From Epiperipatus broadwayi (taxonomy: Eukaryota > Onychophora > Udeonychophora > Euonychophora > Peripatidae), in NCBI GenBank assembly GCA_028023455.1, contig JAQFVV010000182.1:1052001-1116000 (forward strand): a stretch of DNA of 64,000 bases, written 5' to 3'. The notes below the pieces were generated by a model. It was not told the DNA's origin. It searched no databases and saw nothing but the letters and a program-made list of their open reading frames with translations. Made by a program: the position numbers and the translations under genes. Positions 1 to 12,057 of this stretch are shown one piece after another (the first letter of the stretch is position 1; each line of letters begins with the position of its first letter).

Positions 1-369
1 AGTGAATTTTCCATTAGAAGAGTCAAAAACTGCTTTCTTAAAGAAGATTTTATATAAGGTAAAAAAAATCAGCAACCTTTTTATTAAATAAGTCATTGCA
101 TGGCTATCCAACAACTCTTTATGACCAACAGTGAAGGAGAAGCCATTATTTACCAGTCTTTCAATTATTAGTAATGAGGGGTTGAGCATTTGATAAACTT
201 TATTTTACTAGCTATAGCTAGATATTGATGCTGATCCATATTAAGTAGTTAGCTAAACTATATACAAGCAAAAAGAATACCAAACTTTTTAAGTTTACCA
301 ATCTGTATTCAAACTCAAATCATAAGATGGTATATGGGTGTTCTACTATTGCATAATAAGATTCTTTAT

Positions 370-415
370 GGTAGAGCATCCAACTTGAGAGGTCTCAGGA
401 TTGAATCTGGTGCCT
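370..415 (+). repeat. tRNA-derived SINE relic (tRNA-Lys-like head)
   Basis: The segment reads GGTAGAGCATCCAACTTGAG followed by a B-box-like GGATTGAATC about 20 bases on. This order and spacing match the D-arm to T-arm part of a tRNA such as tRNA-Lys (GGTAGAGCATC then GGTTCAAGTCC). No closed cloverleaf or poly(A) tail is visible, so it is read as an old SINE head and not a tRNA gene. Confidence 0.4.
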
Positions 416-866
416 GCAAGTCTGGTATTTGAATTTGAACTCCAAAACAATAAAGCCATATGACTTTTCCTTATAATAAATGGATCTACTTAATCAATTT
501 CACAGATGTATAAATACTTTTTAATTTATTTTTGTTTAAAGAATTTTTTTATATATATAATAAGTTACTGTTTTTGTATATAAAAAAAATGATCGATTGG
601 TTTATACTATTCCGTTTCTTTGTTAATATCATTTCATAATTATGTTATTGGTTTTTTTTTTTTTTGTTTTGTTTTGTTTTTTTCATAAACAAACATTTAT
701 GGAATTCATAAATGTTTTTATGTGTTTGTTTTGTTTTTCAACTGGATCTTTAAAAACAATTGCGCCTTTTAATTGCAATTTTAACTACTGGTTAAACTTC
801 AATCTTAATCTGTTATTTTATTTTTAATGTCACAATTTATTATATTTTTCAATTTTAAAATTACAG

Positions 867-930
867 ATGTTGCTGCTGATTTGAACAACAGTGAGGTTAA
901 TCAGTTGGAAGTTAATTGTTTTACACTTAG
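867..930 (+). CDS. Candidate internal exon of an unidentified host gene
   Basis: A 64-nt stretch lies between an acceptor (aattttaaaattacag, ending at 866) and a donor (AG followed by gtaaat at 931). Only one reading phase is open (two bases, 20 codons, two bases). It reads VAADLNNSEVNQLEVNCFTL, a complex sequence unlike the low-complexity translations around it. I do not recognise the protein. No partner exon of compatible phase was found within several kilobases, so the call rests on splice signals and sequence complexity alone. Confidence 0.35.
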
Positions 931-3900
931 GTAAATTGATGTAATTTCTTCCCCACCTTCTATTTTTGTTTATTCTGTCATCGACTCACCTTATTTTTAA
1001 GTGCAATTTATTAATTTATCCTTTTTAAATTATTAATTAAGTTTTAATGCATTTAAATATATTAAAAATTGATAATGTTTAATTTTAAAAACTTTTTTTG
1101 CATTGAAATTCGGTATTGTGATCTTCAAAGTATTTCACTTGTCGATTAAATTATCATTTTGATTATTTATCTTGTTTATATACATTTCAGTAGTTTTAAA
1201 TAAATACCTTTTCATTTTATATACAAATATATATAAATGTAAGTATTTGCTGCTGTTCAAATAAATTTGTCTGAATACGTCTTTGCCAGAAGTATTGTTT
1301 TAAAAATCATTAGTTTGTATTTTTCAAATTTTTTTTTTATAAGTACATTTTGAACAAAAATTTTTCATCACAACACTATTTCAAACAAATGAATAAAAAT
1401 TTGCATGGGGGAGGAGTGTCTGCTGAAATAGCTTCATCAGTTAATTCACATTATCATACCTTCTCAAATGTTTTTGTCATTGTTTCCATATAGCTCATAT
1501 TGTTTGTGAGTAAATCTACAAGGATGCACTCTCAATGAAGACCTTTAGTGATAAATTACTATCTTTTTAAATAAATATATCAATATTATTAATCTCTCTC
1601 TCTTTTTATACATATATATAGAATTTTTGAATGAAAACCTTGCAATTCCTGAGAATTTATAAGCTTTAAGACAATTCTAAAATTGAGCAGGTAAAAAAAG
1701 CGTTGAATATAATATATCTGTGAATAAGATTTTATATTAGTAGTACAGAATTTTTATTGCCCAAAGATTGTTACATTTATTCCCATTTGAGGAAATAAGA
1801 GCTATGGATGGGTGTATTCAGCCTAACCGATTAAATAGAATTGTTTTGATTTTTCTATGTTTTAATGTCCAGAGTTTCTGTACAGCAAACCAATGCAAAA
1901 GTGTTATTAATAATTATAAGCTATTAAATGCAAACTTAATATGAAACGTTTTTGAAGATATTTCTAATATTTAAGACTTTATTCAATAGCAACTTGCCAT
2001 TCTACTAATGAAATTATCTACTATTTTTTAAATGTAAATTAAATTAATTGACATTTAGACTGAAATGATCAGCATCTGCTAAATATTTAATTTTAAATAT
2101 TGTTAATACTAATAATAATATCAAAGAATGAATGCAAAAATCAGAAACTGGTCTGGAGATGATTTTATGCATTGTATCATCTGGCATCCATTGATTACTT
2201 TAGAATAGAATGAAGATAAATGTTTTTAAATATTATTTGTTTTGTGATTATCAAATCCAAAGTCCAAAATATTTAATTTGTTGTGCTTTTATAAATTAAA
2301 AATGAATATATATATATATTTAATTTTTTAAAGTAAGATCCAATGTTTAACTTTCTAAGCCAGCCGTAGTTTATCACTGAACCAAGAATATAGACATATA
2401 TTTGGGAAGAGGGGAGGGCTATCAAATTAAACACGAAAGATTTGAAATGTGATTTAATAGATTCAGTAAACAGATAGCATAGTTCACACAAGAAGGGGCA
2501 GAACACTATATCACATGATTAGTTATGTTAAAACTTAATCACATATTAATAATCTGTTCACCCAATTTCTTTTAACTCTACTATTTATATCTAGTTGAAA
2601 AGTTAAACTTTATCTTGAGTTTTCATGCAGTATATTGTTCTATACACTTCTGAATTAAATTTTGCTCTCTGTTGTTGAAAAAGTTAATGATTTGGTACAA
2701 TATCTATAGTATTATTATAAAGAAGGAACAAAATTTACTATGTATTTCATCACAAGTGATTAAAATGAGATTATATCTCTTTCCTGCTATAGAGCAAATA
2801 GGTTTGTACAATTCAATTAATAATTTATAACTCAGGCACACAATAGATTGAAGCCCTGATTTCAGCATAGTGAGAAAAGACTAATTTTTGTATAGATAAG
2901 CTCTAAGCATAAATGTAAACTTATTTCAAGTTGATCCTCATTGGTGAATACACATAGATTAGTAAAGCGCATGATCGGAGGATTGTTCTTTTTTTACATT
3001 GTTACATATGTAGGCTATGCTATATAAATATATATATAGTAGTAAAAAAATTAAAAATATATTTATAATCTATAACTGGTTAATAATTGATCATTCATTA
3101 TCAATCATTGTATAGTAATCCTAATTCCAGTTAAAAAAAATGATGAGTCAAAGAACAAAAGCTAGACAAGTTTTGTGGTGATAATACAAACCAATCTGAA
3201 AAAAAATTAAGTGTATCTACATAATATACCAGTTCTTTTGATATATAGCATTACTGTTTTACCTTTCCTTTCTGAAAAATAATATTTTTTCTAATTATAA
3301 CTCTCCATTGTATTTTACTCAACATTAACTTCCTATGAAAGCAGTTGATATTGAATCACTTTAGAATGTTTTTATAAAATAATTTTTATAATATAACAAG
3401 TATCTATATCATACAACCATTATCTATTTAATTATTATTATTTTTTTAGAAAGTCTTTTCTTCTGTTTCATTTGACAATCCACAAAAATATGCACATAGA
3501 GTTGTAGATTTGGTTTAGTCATCACATTTTCATAATATTAGCATCTACAAATAATTTTTAAGTGCTTGTATCCTTTATTGATAGGGTTATCATGTCCCAT
3601 TTCCATATATTACATTTGGAAAAATAAATAATTGAATAACTTTATTGCTTGGTAGTTCATAAGAAGCACTCTGGAAATGATAGAAATGGAATAGATCTAA
3701 TGACTTTAAGATGCAGATTTTTCCACTTTGCCACTGAACCAAACCATACAGGCCAATTGAGAAAAATCATGGTTTTATATGCAACTAATTTAGTTGAAAT
3801 ATTTAAATTACTATTATTAAATAACATCTGTTTTGATTTAGTAAACACAGCAGCATATTGGAGTCTGTATTTCATGTTAGTATTTAAATTTACACAAGAT

Positions 3901-6169
3901 ATTTATATTTTGAGATAATAATCATGCAAGTCAAAATTTGCTAAAAAAAATTTATCTATTGCAGAGCTGATGAGTCACTTATAATTTTCTTTTTTTAAAA
4001 CAATTATTATGCAAAATTTTTATGCATTCTATCTAAAACATTAAAAAGATTCTGCTTGTCATTTTTTGCATGAGAAAAATAGCTCTATTATCAGCATACT
4101 GTAAATCTTGGAATCAGTAAGTTGATTTTTTTTTCCCAATTGGCTCAGATTAAAAATTGAACCATCAAACTTATATTACATTTTAATATATGAATAATGA
4201 AACTATCTGTATGAATATAAAATCATTGACATAGAAATGAAAATTGGAAATAGTGTACATTCTTGTTAGCACAAACTTTTGTTTTAAACCTCCATATTTT
4301 TTATCTCATGAAGTTTTTATGGACAGCCAGTTGATGTTTTTTTAAGTTTTCACCACAAATCTTCTTATTTAACTAATCTAAATGCTCTGAACAAACTGAT
4401 AAATAGCAATATATAAATCACATTTTTCTTGTATTTTCCTGTCCACAAGAACAGATCTATAATGCTTATTGATGCTCTAAACCCATACTTAAATTATGCC
4501 AACTATGCATAAAAGTCACTTATTTAATAAAATCATTGAAAGGGTATTAAATAATAAGAGTCTTTAAGATCAAATGATATTCTTAACATGCCTTCATTTT
4601 GAGATTAACATATTACAACAATATTTATATCTCTAGAAATTAGATCTTGTAGTAGTGTTTGCATTATAAATATTATAAAAAATAACCATAATCTTATAAA
4701 ACTGGATATCTATTATCTCTTAGGATTGTTATGTTATTAAATACAATTACCAGAATTTCTAAATCATTATTTAAGATGGTGTTAATACTTTATCTATTCA
4801 AAATATTATATATTGTTATGAAAAACGTATTATTCACAGATTTAATAAAATTATCTCATTTTTTAAAATTAATATTATACTTTTAATTTATCAACAACAA
4901 AAAAAAGATTTTAATTAGTTATAATCAATAAGGAAATATATTTCCTTGCTATTTTAATCCATCATGTATTTGGTTTTCTTGGAAGTTATAAAATTTCCAC
5001 TTATAAATCTTTAAATTGTTTACTCAGCTTTACATTTATTTATTAATTAGAACCAGATAATGTCACTTTTCTTTTAGTCAAGTCACTTATAATATGCTAT
5101 CATTGTCAGAGAACCAATCCAAAAAAAATTTTTTTATTGTGAATTTTCACTATTGTAATAAGTGAACTCCATGCCTCATTGCCTGAAATAGGACTATTTC
5201 TTAATGCTATTATTATTTTCATCTTGTAGTGTACTAATCTATGATCTGTCCCAACAATATGTGACTATAACATCTTATTTAATATATATGTATGTTCAAT
5301 TTGATTTTTAACTATATTATAGTTCATAAAGTATTATTGTTTCAGGGTAGATACTTCCATTTCTTTTATAGCAATTTTTCTTTATAAACAGTGTGTTTGT
5401 GATAATTTATGTGTTGTACCAAAATTTAATAACCTTCACAATCCTAATATTATTATTTCTAATAATTTTGGGCTATAGTTTAATGTTTTTATCAATGTAT
5501 GTATTAAAGTCTTTTTGAAGAAAAATTCTGTGTTTTTATGTCATTGATGCAATATCACAAATCATTAAAGAATAAAAGCTTTCTCTTAACTTTGAATCTA
5601 ATATTAAAGCATAAATACTGATAAAATGAATACAGGCATTATTGATCTAGGTATGTACTTTTTGATATTAATTTTTTTCACTTATAGGATTTCTAAGACT
5701 AAAAGATATCAAGAAAGGTATAACAGCAAATTCATGCCATGCAATCTTCTTTTAATTATTGAATTGCTCAGCAAAATTCTTATAGTCAAATACATATTCA
5801 ATTAAACTTTATTATTCTATAAGATGTTGTTTTTACTAAGAGCAATTTAAATTTTAATAATTTTTTTTTTAAAGCAATGTTTAAGTCTTGAAAATTCTAT
5901 TTCAACATATATAATCTAGTATCTCAATTTCAAAGTTATACATTTTAATGTTTTTTTATATAATCAAATTAATGATTTAAGAAAATTATTTTCTGAATTC
6001 ACTTTATTCCAGGACAATTTTACAAAAATAGTTAAAACAATTGGGATTAAAATATTTATTCATGTTAGAATCAGTAAACTTAAGAACATAAAATACAAAA
6101 TATTAAATATATTCTATGCTTACTTAAGATATTTATATCAATAAAATATATATATATTATAATGATCGG
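931..6169. other. AT-rich spacer, no gene seen
   Basis: About 5.2 kb of very AT-rich, CpG-poor sequence with many poly-T and (TA) runs. The open frames of 60-90 codons are low-complexity and lack splice or family signals. The one structured patch is a possible tRNA-like SINE head near 3688..3740. It may be intron of a gene containing the candidate exon at 867..930. Confidence 0.6.
3688..3740 (-). repeat. Possible tRNA-like SINE relic
   Basis: On the minus strand an A-box-like GGTTCAGTGGCAAAGTGG (3740..3723) is followed by a weak B-box-like TTAGATCTATTCC (3700..3688). The spacing is right for a tRNA head but the B box is degenerate. Confidence 0.25.
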
Positions 6170-6187
6170 AATGAAAGTGAAGATCGA

Positions 6188-6236
6188 ATCTAACCGCAAA
6201 CTACGATATCTGCTCTACAGGGCACCATCTAGGCAT
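6188..6236 (-). repeat. tRNA-derived SINE relic
   Basis: On the minus strand GATGGTGCCCTGTAGAGCAG is followed by a B-box-like AGATTCGATC about 20 bases later. GTAGAGCAG is the usual D-arm sequence of tRNA-derived SINE heads. Neither poly(A) tail nor target duplication was recognised. Confidence 0.4.
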
Positions 6237-7535
6237 TTAAACCTAGAAAAATTTATAGAGTAGGCAGATACGCGCTGTTAAGATTCCACTTTATTTAAAT
6301 ATTTAGATCGTTAGCCCAAGTCACTAGCTCAGTGGAACAGCAGAGATTATAAAATATAACTTTATATCTCAAATATAAAAAAAATAAAAGCCACTGCCAG
6401 AAATTAACACATAAAAATATTTATTTACGCACATATAAAATCATTCTAATTTGAGGAATAAGTTTAACATTTTAGATGTTTATATTAATCTTTAATTTTA
6501 CATTTAAATAGATTTCAATAATGAGTTTAATATTTATTTAGTGAGTCGAGTATGAATAGACTATATAGATTGTATTTGAAAAGAAAATATTCTATCTCTT
6601 ATTTAACCTTAGGCCGAAAAGTTCGCAGTCAAACTGGCATCAATCCATCTGATACATTTATGTATTCAATGTAGCATGATAATACGACAACACAAAATAC
6701 TTTACTGTCAGGAATGAACATCTGAACAGTAAGTAGAGTTAGAGAAGACATTGTCTCTCCATCAACAGGAATGCTACATCTGTTGGCGAGTAGCACAATA
6801 AACATAAAACTCCATAGGAATGGATTTCGGTCCTTTGCCATCTTACAAACCCATCCATAGGCAAAAAGAAGGTGTGTGGCGTATATATGCAATCCTGCCC
6901 ATAGCGGATCTCATACTACATCTACTAATTACACAAATATATCCAATCCATTGAGCCAATTCAACTATGAAACGAATAACCTAAGATTACCCTCCCTTAA
7001 TATAACTTTACAAAACTATATAGCCATTCACACCCGACTTAAATTTAACATTTAAATACGTTCGCACAGATGAATTTTATATAATTTGTTTTATATTGTC
7101 GAGTATAGATCGGCTGCACAGATTCCACGGTTAAAAACATTTCAAAATAAACACAACCGATCAAAATACAAAATCATCGATAATGTCAATTGCATAGGGA
7201 ATACACAAAACCCAATAGCATTCATCGTAAGATGCTTGCAGTGACATCGTTGACTTATATATTCTAATTGAATATGAAAACCACAACATTATCAACCGCT
7301 AACGAATCTATGCAATGTCTATACCCAACATTAAATTCCCTCATTTAAAATTTAAACAATAAATATTAATACAAATAAAATAATAAATGGAAATGATTTT
7401 TTTATCAAACACAAACATATATAAAATTACACATTATCAATTGATTTTAAACTTAAAAGTCAGATAGAAGTTCATAAGCTTAAACGAAAGTTCTTAATTA
7501 TTTTTAAATTTAGAGTTCATGTCAATATAACTTAC

Positions 7536-7637
7536 GGTAGAAGAGTCCAGGTTCCTGTTTTTTAATTCCCGCAATGTCTCCATTGGAAAATAATGTTCTG
7601 GAGGTGGCATTAGCTGGTTCCATTCTGGTATCACAGT
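7536..7637 (-). CDS. Candidate coding exon of an unidentified minus-strand gene
   Basis: A strong donor (CTACC followed by GTAAGT) lies at 7535. Two overlapping frames are open up to it. Frame A, taken with an acceptor after AAAAG at 7638 behind a pyrimidine tract, gives a 102-nt phase 0-0 exon that includes PEWNQLMPPPEHYFPMETLR and looks like ordinary protein. Its first in-frame ATG is at 7610. Frame B starts at a good-context ATG (AGAATGG, 7623), reads MEPANATSRTLFSNGDIAGI and ends one base into a codon at the donor. Only one can be right. Frame A looks more protein-like, while frame B fits a first exon below the TATA box. I recognise neither product. Confidence 0.4.
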
Positions 7638-7743
7638 CTTTTCATTTTTTTTTTTTTAAATAAGTGAGAGAGAACAACAAGTGTGTCTTGTTGTTCGTCT
7701 CCCCAAATCAAGTTCGAAAACTCACTGGAACTCAATATTTTTC

Positions 7744-7751
7744 TTTTTATA
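7744..7751 (-). promoter_or_regulatory. TATA-like box
   Basis: GGACTATAAAAAG on the minus strand, about 130 bases upstream of the good-context ATG at 7623. A start about 30 bases downstream would fall near 7720. Confidence 0.35.
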
Positions 7752-7776
7752 GTCCTCCTATGGATTCCACGAACAA

Positions 7777-7784
7777 AGACGTCA
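7777..7784 (-). promoter_or_regulatory. CRE-like site
   Basis: TGACGTCT on the minus strand, a 7 of 8 match to the CREB/ATF palindrome TGACGTCA, about 30 bases upstream of the TATA-like box. Confidence 0.3.
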
Positions 7785-8405
7785 CTGTTCCATTTTTTCG
7801 TTATGGTCCGGGCCTTTATTTGCTGCTTCTATATTGGACAAGCTAATTCTTTATTCCTTATCTAATTTTGATCTGACTTTTTAATTACACAGCTTTTGGA
7901 TAATTAATAAACAATCATTTCCATTTACAAAAATATTTTATCTTTAAATCTTGTACTTTTTTTTTAATAAAAAAGTACGTTCAAATACTTATTTATTTGT
8001 TTTTTTAAAAAAAATATTTTTAAAGTTTTGAATCTGTGCAAATATATATGTTTAACAAACATTTTAATTTTAGCGTTTAGGTTTTTTTTTTAATAGATTT
8101 TATTTTTATTTGCAAACTTTAAGATTTTATTTTAAATTAATGTAGCGACATATTATATATCGTTACAATATATTATAAATAAACATTGAATATTAGATAA
8201 TATATATGTATATCAGCAGGAAATATTGGTAAGAGTACAAAAAATAAATAATTTCATACAAAAAAAAGGTGAATTTAATACAAAAAAGTTTACTATGCAA
8301 AAAAAAAAAGGCTGATTTGATACAATGTATAATACAAAATGGAACTTTAGTTTAACATAAAATGATATAGTAACTACACTTTCTTATTGCATTGCCAAAT
8401 ATATA

Positions 8406-8629
8406 CCATATAATATTAAATCATCTGTGCACGTTATACACAATGCTTTATTTACCATTCTCTTTTACAGTTTGCAGTTTTGATTGCCCCAGCAATCTTC
8501 TTCAGAACTTTTTTATGAGATATAAAAGTTCTGAAGAAGATTGCTGGGGTACAAAACTGTAAAAGAGGGTAGTAAATAAAGCATTGTGTAATAGTAGTAA
8601 AGTGCATGGATGATTTAATATTATATGGT
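8406..8629. mobile_element. Foldback (long inverted repeat) element
   Basis: Two arms of about 105 bases (8406..8515 and 8524..8629) are reverse complements with few mismatches, separated by fewer than ten bases. Each arm carries AGCAATCTTCTTCAGAACTT or its complement, and the outer ends are ccatataatattaaatcatc and gatgatttaatattatatgg. Such a near-perfect hairpin is typical of a foldback or MITE-type DNA element. No coding capacity and no clear target duplication were found. Confidence 0.75.
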
Positions 8630-10225
8630 AAAATGATATATTTATACAAACAATTTTAAACTGTCTAGAAAAGATAAATTTATGTAGAAAAAGTTAAATT
8701 GTTAGGTTTTTATATCTGTGTCTTAACATCTGAGTCAATCGCAAGTGGTTATTCATATTGAGAATTTTTTTCTATGCATTGTTTTATCACTTCAACTAAA
8801 CAGTGTACGTCTGTTTCTAAAGTTGAATTATTTCTTTGCCACTATTTTAATATAAAATAATATTTGATAAAAGATAAAATGAAAAAGCAACTTCTAGTAG
8901 GAGCAGTGATAATGTCGAAGAGCAAACAATTCCAAAAGAATCTGTGATATCATTAATTAAACAAGTAAGTTAAAGATGAATTTGAAAATCATATCACTGC
9001 TCACTAAATAGTCAGTAGTAATATTTGGTTTGTAAGAATTTTAAGCAAAGTTGAAAATGGTCAAAAATAAATATTTTCATTGTAAAATATGTCAAGTATA
9101 GATTCATTTATTTTATTGTTTTCTTTTCTGAAGTATTATGAAAAGTACATTATAATAGGGTTTTTTTTGTTAAAATTTGTATGAAATAAATTATATTCAA
9201 GAAAATATAGAAATGTATTCATTAGTAATACTTCTATATAGAAATATTATTCATTACGTGTATAATCTTTAGTCTAAGGATTATTATTATATTCTTTAGA
9301 ATTTTATACTTTTTTTTTTACATGTATTTGTTAAAACAAATGAAAAATATTAAACATGTGGAAGTTGCTGCTGGAAAAAAAAAAAAAAGATAAATTTGTG
9401 AAAATGGAAGTGTGTTGTTTTATATCTTTGATTTATTACAGTTTAAATTTCTATCGTTTTGATTAATGCATATTATATGAGAGACTTTTTTTTTTTTTAA
9501 TAATAAAGTATAAAACCTTGATTTTATTTATTTATTTTTGGAAGAGGAAAGATTGGTTGCTCCTGGTATTTGGTTATGGGATTGTATATTCACAGTCACT
9601 TTATATTTATCTCATATCATGTTTAAACCAGTCTGTTTTATAGTATTTTCTCTTCCTCTATCTCTAATGAGACATTAATTATAAAAATGATAGAAATGTT
9701 GTGATCTACTTTTTTTTTTGCTTTTTAGATTGAATGATAAAATGAATAGAATTCATAATAATCGATTTTAATCAGAGAGAACATTTTCATATAATGATCA
9801 TGACTGTAACACTTTTTTCAAGAGATTAATTGCCCAAACAATCTTCTCTTTAATAAATTTCATATAAAATATTGCCAACTTTATCAGCTAAACCTATTAA
9901 TCAAATATAAGTTTAACTACCATGAAATGCTTTGATAAATTTTAGATATTAAAAATAAAAGGCTTTATTGTAATCACCTCCTTCTAAATATATATATATA
10001 CTGACAATTTCAAAGAATTTACAATTTATTAATGATTTTAAAAAGAAAAACAATTTAAATTAACCTGTCCAAAAAATTAGTTAATACATAATAGAATTCG
10101 AGAAAGGGGTTTTAAAAGCACATTAAAAAACATACACACACACATTTTAAAATATATTCGTTAAATATTTCGCTAACACTATTGTAAACTATTATGTTGA
10201 AATTATAAAAAGCAAAATTCAAAAT
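8630..10225. other. AT-rich spacer, nothing recognised
   Basis: AT-rich DNA with poly-A/T runs and no open frame with family resemblance, splice pair or RNA gene. Confidence 0.6.
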
Positions 10226-10939
10226 GGGTATTGTGGTATTAGAGCTGCGACATGAAGAATCTATTTTAATACATTGTACAGGCTTACACCTGCATTTATA
10301 TATGTAATATATGCAGGATTCGAACTCAGACTTTCACACGACCTACAACTCTCAGTGCCATCTTATATTGCTGACTCATCTGATCACACACATGTTGAAA
10401 AGATAAATAATCACCAATATTCGTATTTCGTGCTAAACCAGCACTCATCAGTTGGTTCAGATTATCATCTCCACACAAATATACAATTAGTACTCAGCTT
10501 TATATTAAGATAACCAATCTTCATACTTTAATGAGTGCTGGTTTAGAACGAAATATGTATATTGTTGATTATTTATCTTTTCAACATTTGTGTGATCAGG
10601 TGAGTCAGCAATATAAGATGGCACTGAGAGTTGTAGGTCATGTGAAAGTCTGAGTTCGAATCCCACATATATTACATATATAAATGCAGGTGTAAGCCTA
10701 TACAATGTCTTAAAATAGATTATGCAGAATATGCACATGCAAACACACACTCAATTTGATTTAAACACGCATTTTAACTATTTTTCACATTAATGCTTTT
10801 CGTGGGTTTTTTTTTTTGTTAAATTGTTTGTTTTTTTTTAATGTAGATTTTAAAATATGTTTTTGATTTAATAACCTAACTAATTTAATGATTAAACGAT
10901 TATAATTCTTCATGTCGCAGCTCTAATACCACAGTACCC
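10226..10939. mobile_element. Palindromic repeat family, copy 1, with outer TIRs
   Basis: Outer inverted repeats of 35 bases (10226..10260 and 10905..10939) match at 34 positions and include TTAGAGCTGCGACATGAAGA. Inside lie two much longer arms of about 190 bases (10259..10448 and 10531..10721) around an 82-base loop. The minus-sense arm contains an A-box-like TGGCACTGAGAG and an exact pol III B-box core, GAGTTCGAATCCC, so the arm may be a SINE present head to head. The flanks AAAT/AAAT could be a 4-bp duplication, but that is weak. The open frames here (10274..10513 and 10505..10750) are repeat translation and not genes. Confidence 0.75.
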
Positions 10940-11729
10940 AAATAATTAAATGTTTTGGAAATATTGTACAGAGTAATGGTTTTATATAATTTAATTACTT
11001 CCCAACAAGGAGTGACTAAGTTACACATTTTGAGGTATTATGATGGTGCTGCCCTTGCTTTGGTTTTTCTTCCTCTTTTGCAGTTATCGTTAACATTAGT
11101 TTAAAAAAATTTGAGGATGATCAGTATTACATCAGATATTATCTAAATTTATTAATTAAAAGAAGGCTGACAATGCCATGATTGGTTGTATCATAATATA
11201 AACCAACAACAACATTTATTGATAGATTATTTGCCCTCAGACTTTTGAGAATGTACTTTTTTTAGTATTATAGAAAGAAAAATTGTAATTTTTAGTAATT
11301 TATTTACATGTTTATTTTGCAACATATTTGTAAAATATTTGTTTTAATTAAAAAAAAATCATGATTACAATTAGATTTTATTTGAGAATGATTATTTTTA
11401 AGAAGTCAAATTGTTTTAACCATAGTTATGGTAAAATAGAAAGAAGTTATTAGTTGCTGAAAAGAAATGCTTTCATAAATGCTATTGAAGAAATTTTTTG
11501 TGAAATTTTAATAATAAATTAATTAAAAATTTTAAACATTTTTATTGATTTATGCTGTGTCAACTAAAATTCATTTCCATTTTAAAAGTAGAATTCAAAT
11601 AAGAAATATTTCATTCAATAATTTTTATAAATAAATGGTTATGACATTAAAAAAAGAACCATATATAAGTAACATACACAAGGATTTATACACAGTTTTT
11701 CATAATAACTTCAGCTTATGTTCTCACAC
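10940..11729. other. AT-rich spacer, nothing recognised
   Basis: No gene, RNA or repeat boundary seen. The open frame that runs into the next feature starts within this spacer at 11635, but its first part has no family resemblance. Confidence 0.5.
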
Positions 11730-12057
11730 TCCTCCCAACTTTAATAGAATACTTAACAATACTAAAGATCAGCTACCTCCAATACACACACAGCAAGCAG
11801 TATATAATATAGCATGTCTTCATGACAAGTGCCTCATGTCATATTATGAGGAAACAAAAGCAACATTACACATAAGGTTCTCACAGAACACATATGCTTA
11901 TAATAAAGCACAAAGACCCTGTGCACACCTCCATCTTCACACAGCATAGCACCTCCACAGGCCATCCCTGCATTCTGGACAACCCTTGAGTCATGTGCAG
12001 GAGCACCACAACTTAAAGAGAAAGATCAAAGAAGTCTATTTCATTAACTTGGTCTAA
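11730..12057 (+). pseudogene. Penelope-like retroelement relic (GIY-YIG endonuclease end)
   Basis: The translated stretch has KDQLPP, then VYNI (from about 11800), two cysteines five residues apart, SYYEET, and LHIRF. This matches the GIY-YIG nuclease of Penelope-like elements (VYxIxC..C...YIGET...L..R). After an in-frame TAG at 11947..11949 the same frame continues with KRKIKEVYFINL, matching the later conserved part of the domain, and stops at 12055..12057. The reverse transcriptase part is absent, so this is a truncated, decayed copy. The assignment rests on motif order, not alignment. Confidence 0.6.

Larger units (their letters stand above)
6170..7820. promoter_or_regulatory. CpG-enriched patch, candidate promoter region
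   Basis: CpG dinucleotides are several-fold denser here than in the preceding 6 kb: by eye some three dozen in 1.65 kb against roughly two per kilobase before it. In a CpG-depleted genome this suggests an unmethylated promoter. The patch contains a candidate exon with a GTAAGT donor (7536..7637, minus), a TATA-like box (7751..7744) and a CRE-like site (7784..7777), all oriented for minus-strand transcription. Part of its left end is a SINE relic. Confidence 0.45.

Noticed and set aside
1-58. Possible exon end (reads NFPLEESKTAFLKKILYK before a gtaaaa donor)
   Set aside because: The frame ends in phase 0, incompatible with the candidate exon at 867, and no intermediate exon was found; too short at the window edge to support.
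2120-2215. Possible terminal exon (reads NWSGDDFMHCIIWHPLITLE then stop)
   Set aside because: The putative acceptor lacks a pyrimidine tract and there is no upstream partner.
6329-6339. TAGCTCAGTGG, a perfect tRNA A box
   Set aside because: No B box follows at tRNA or SINE distance on either strand reading.
6629-6892. 87-codon minus-strand frame with a hydrophobic, signal-like stretch in the CpG-rich patch
   Set aside because: No splice signals, no family resemblance and no link in phase with the exon at 7536..7637.
10274-10750. Two open frames with matching peptides on opposite strands, and a third at 13080..13370
   Set aside because: The similarity follows from the palindromic repeat arms; they are not genes.
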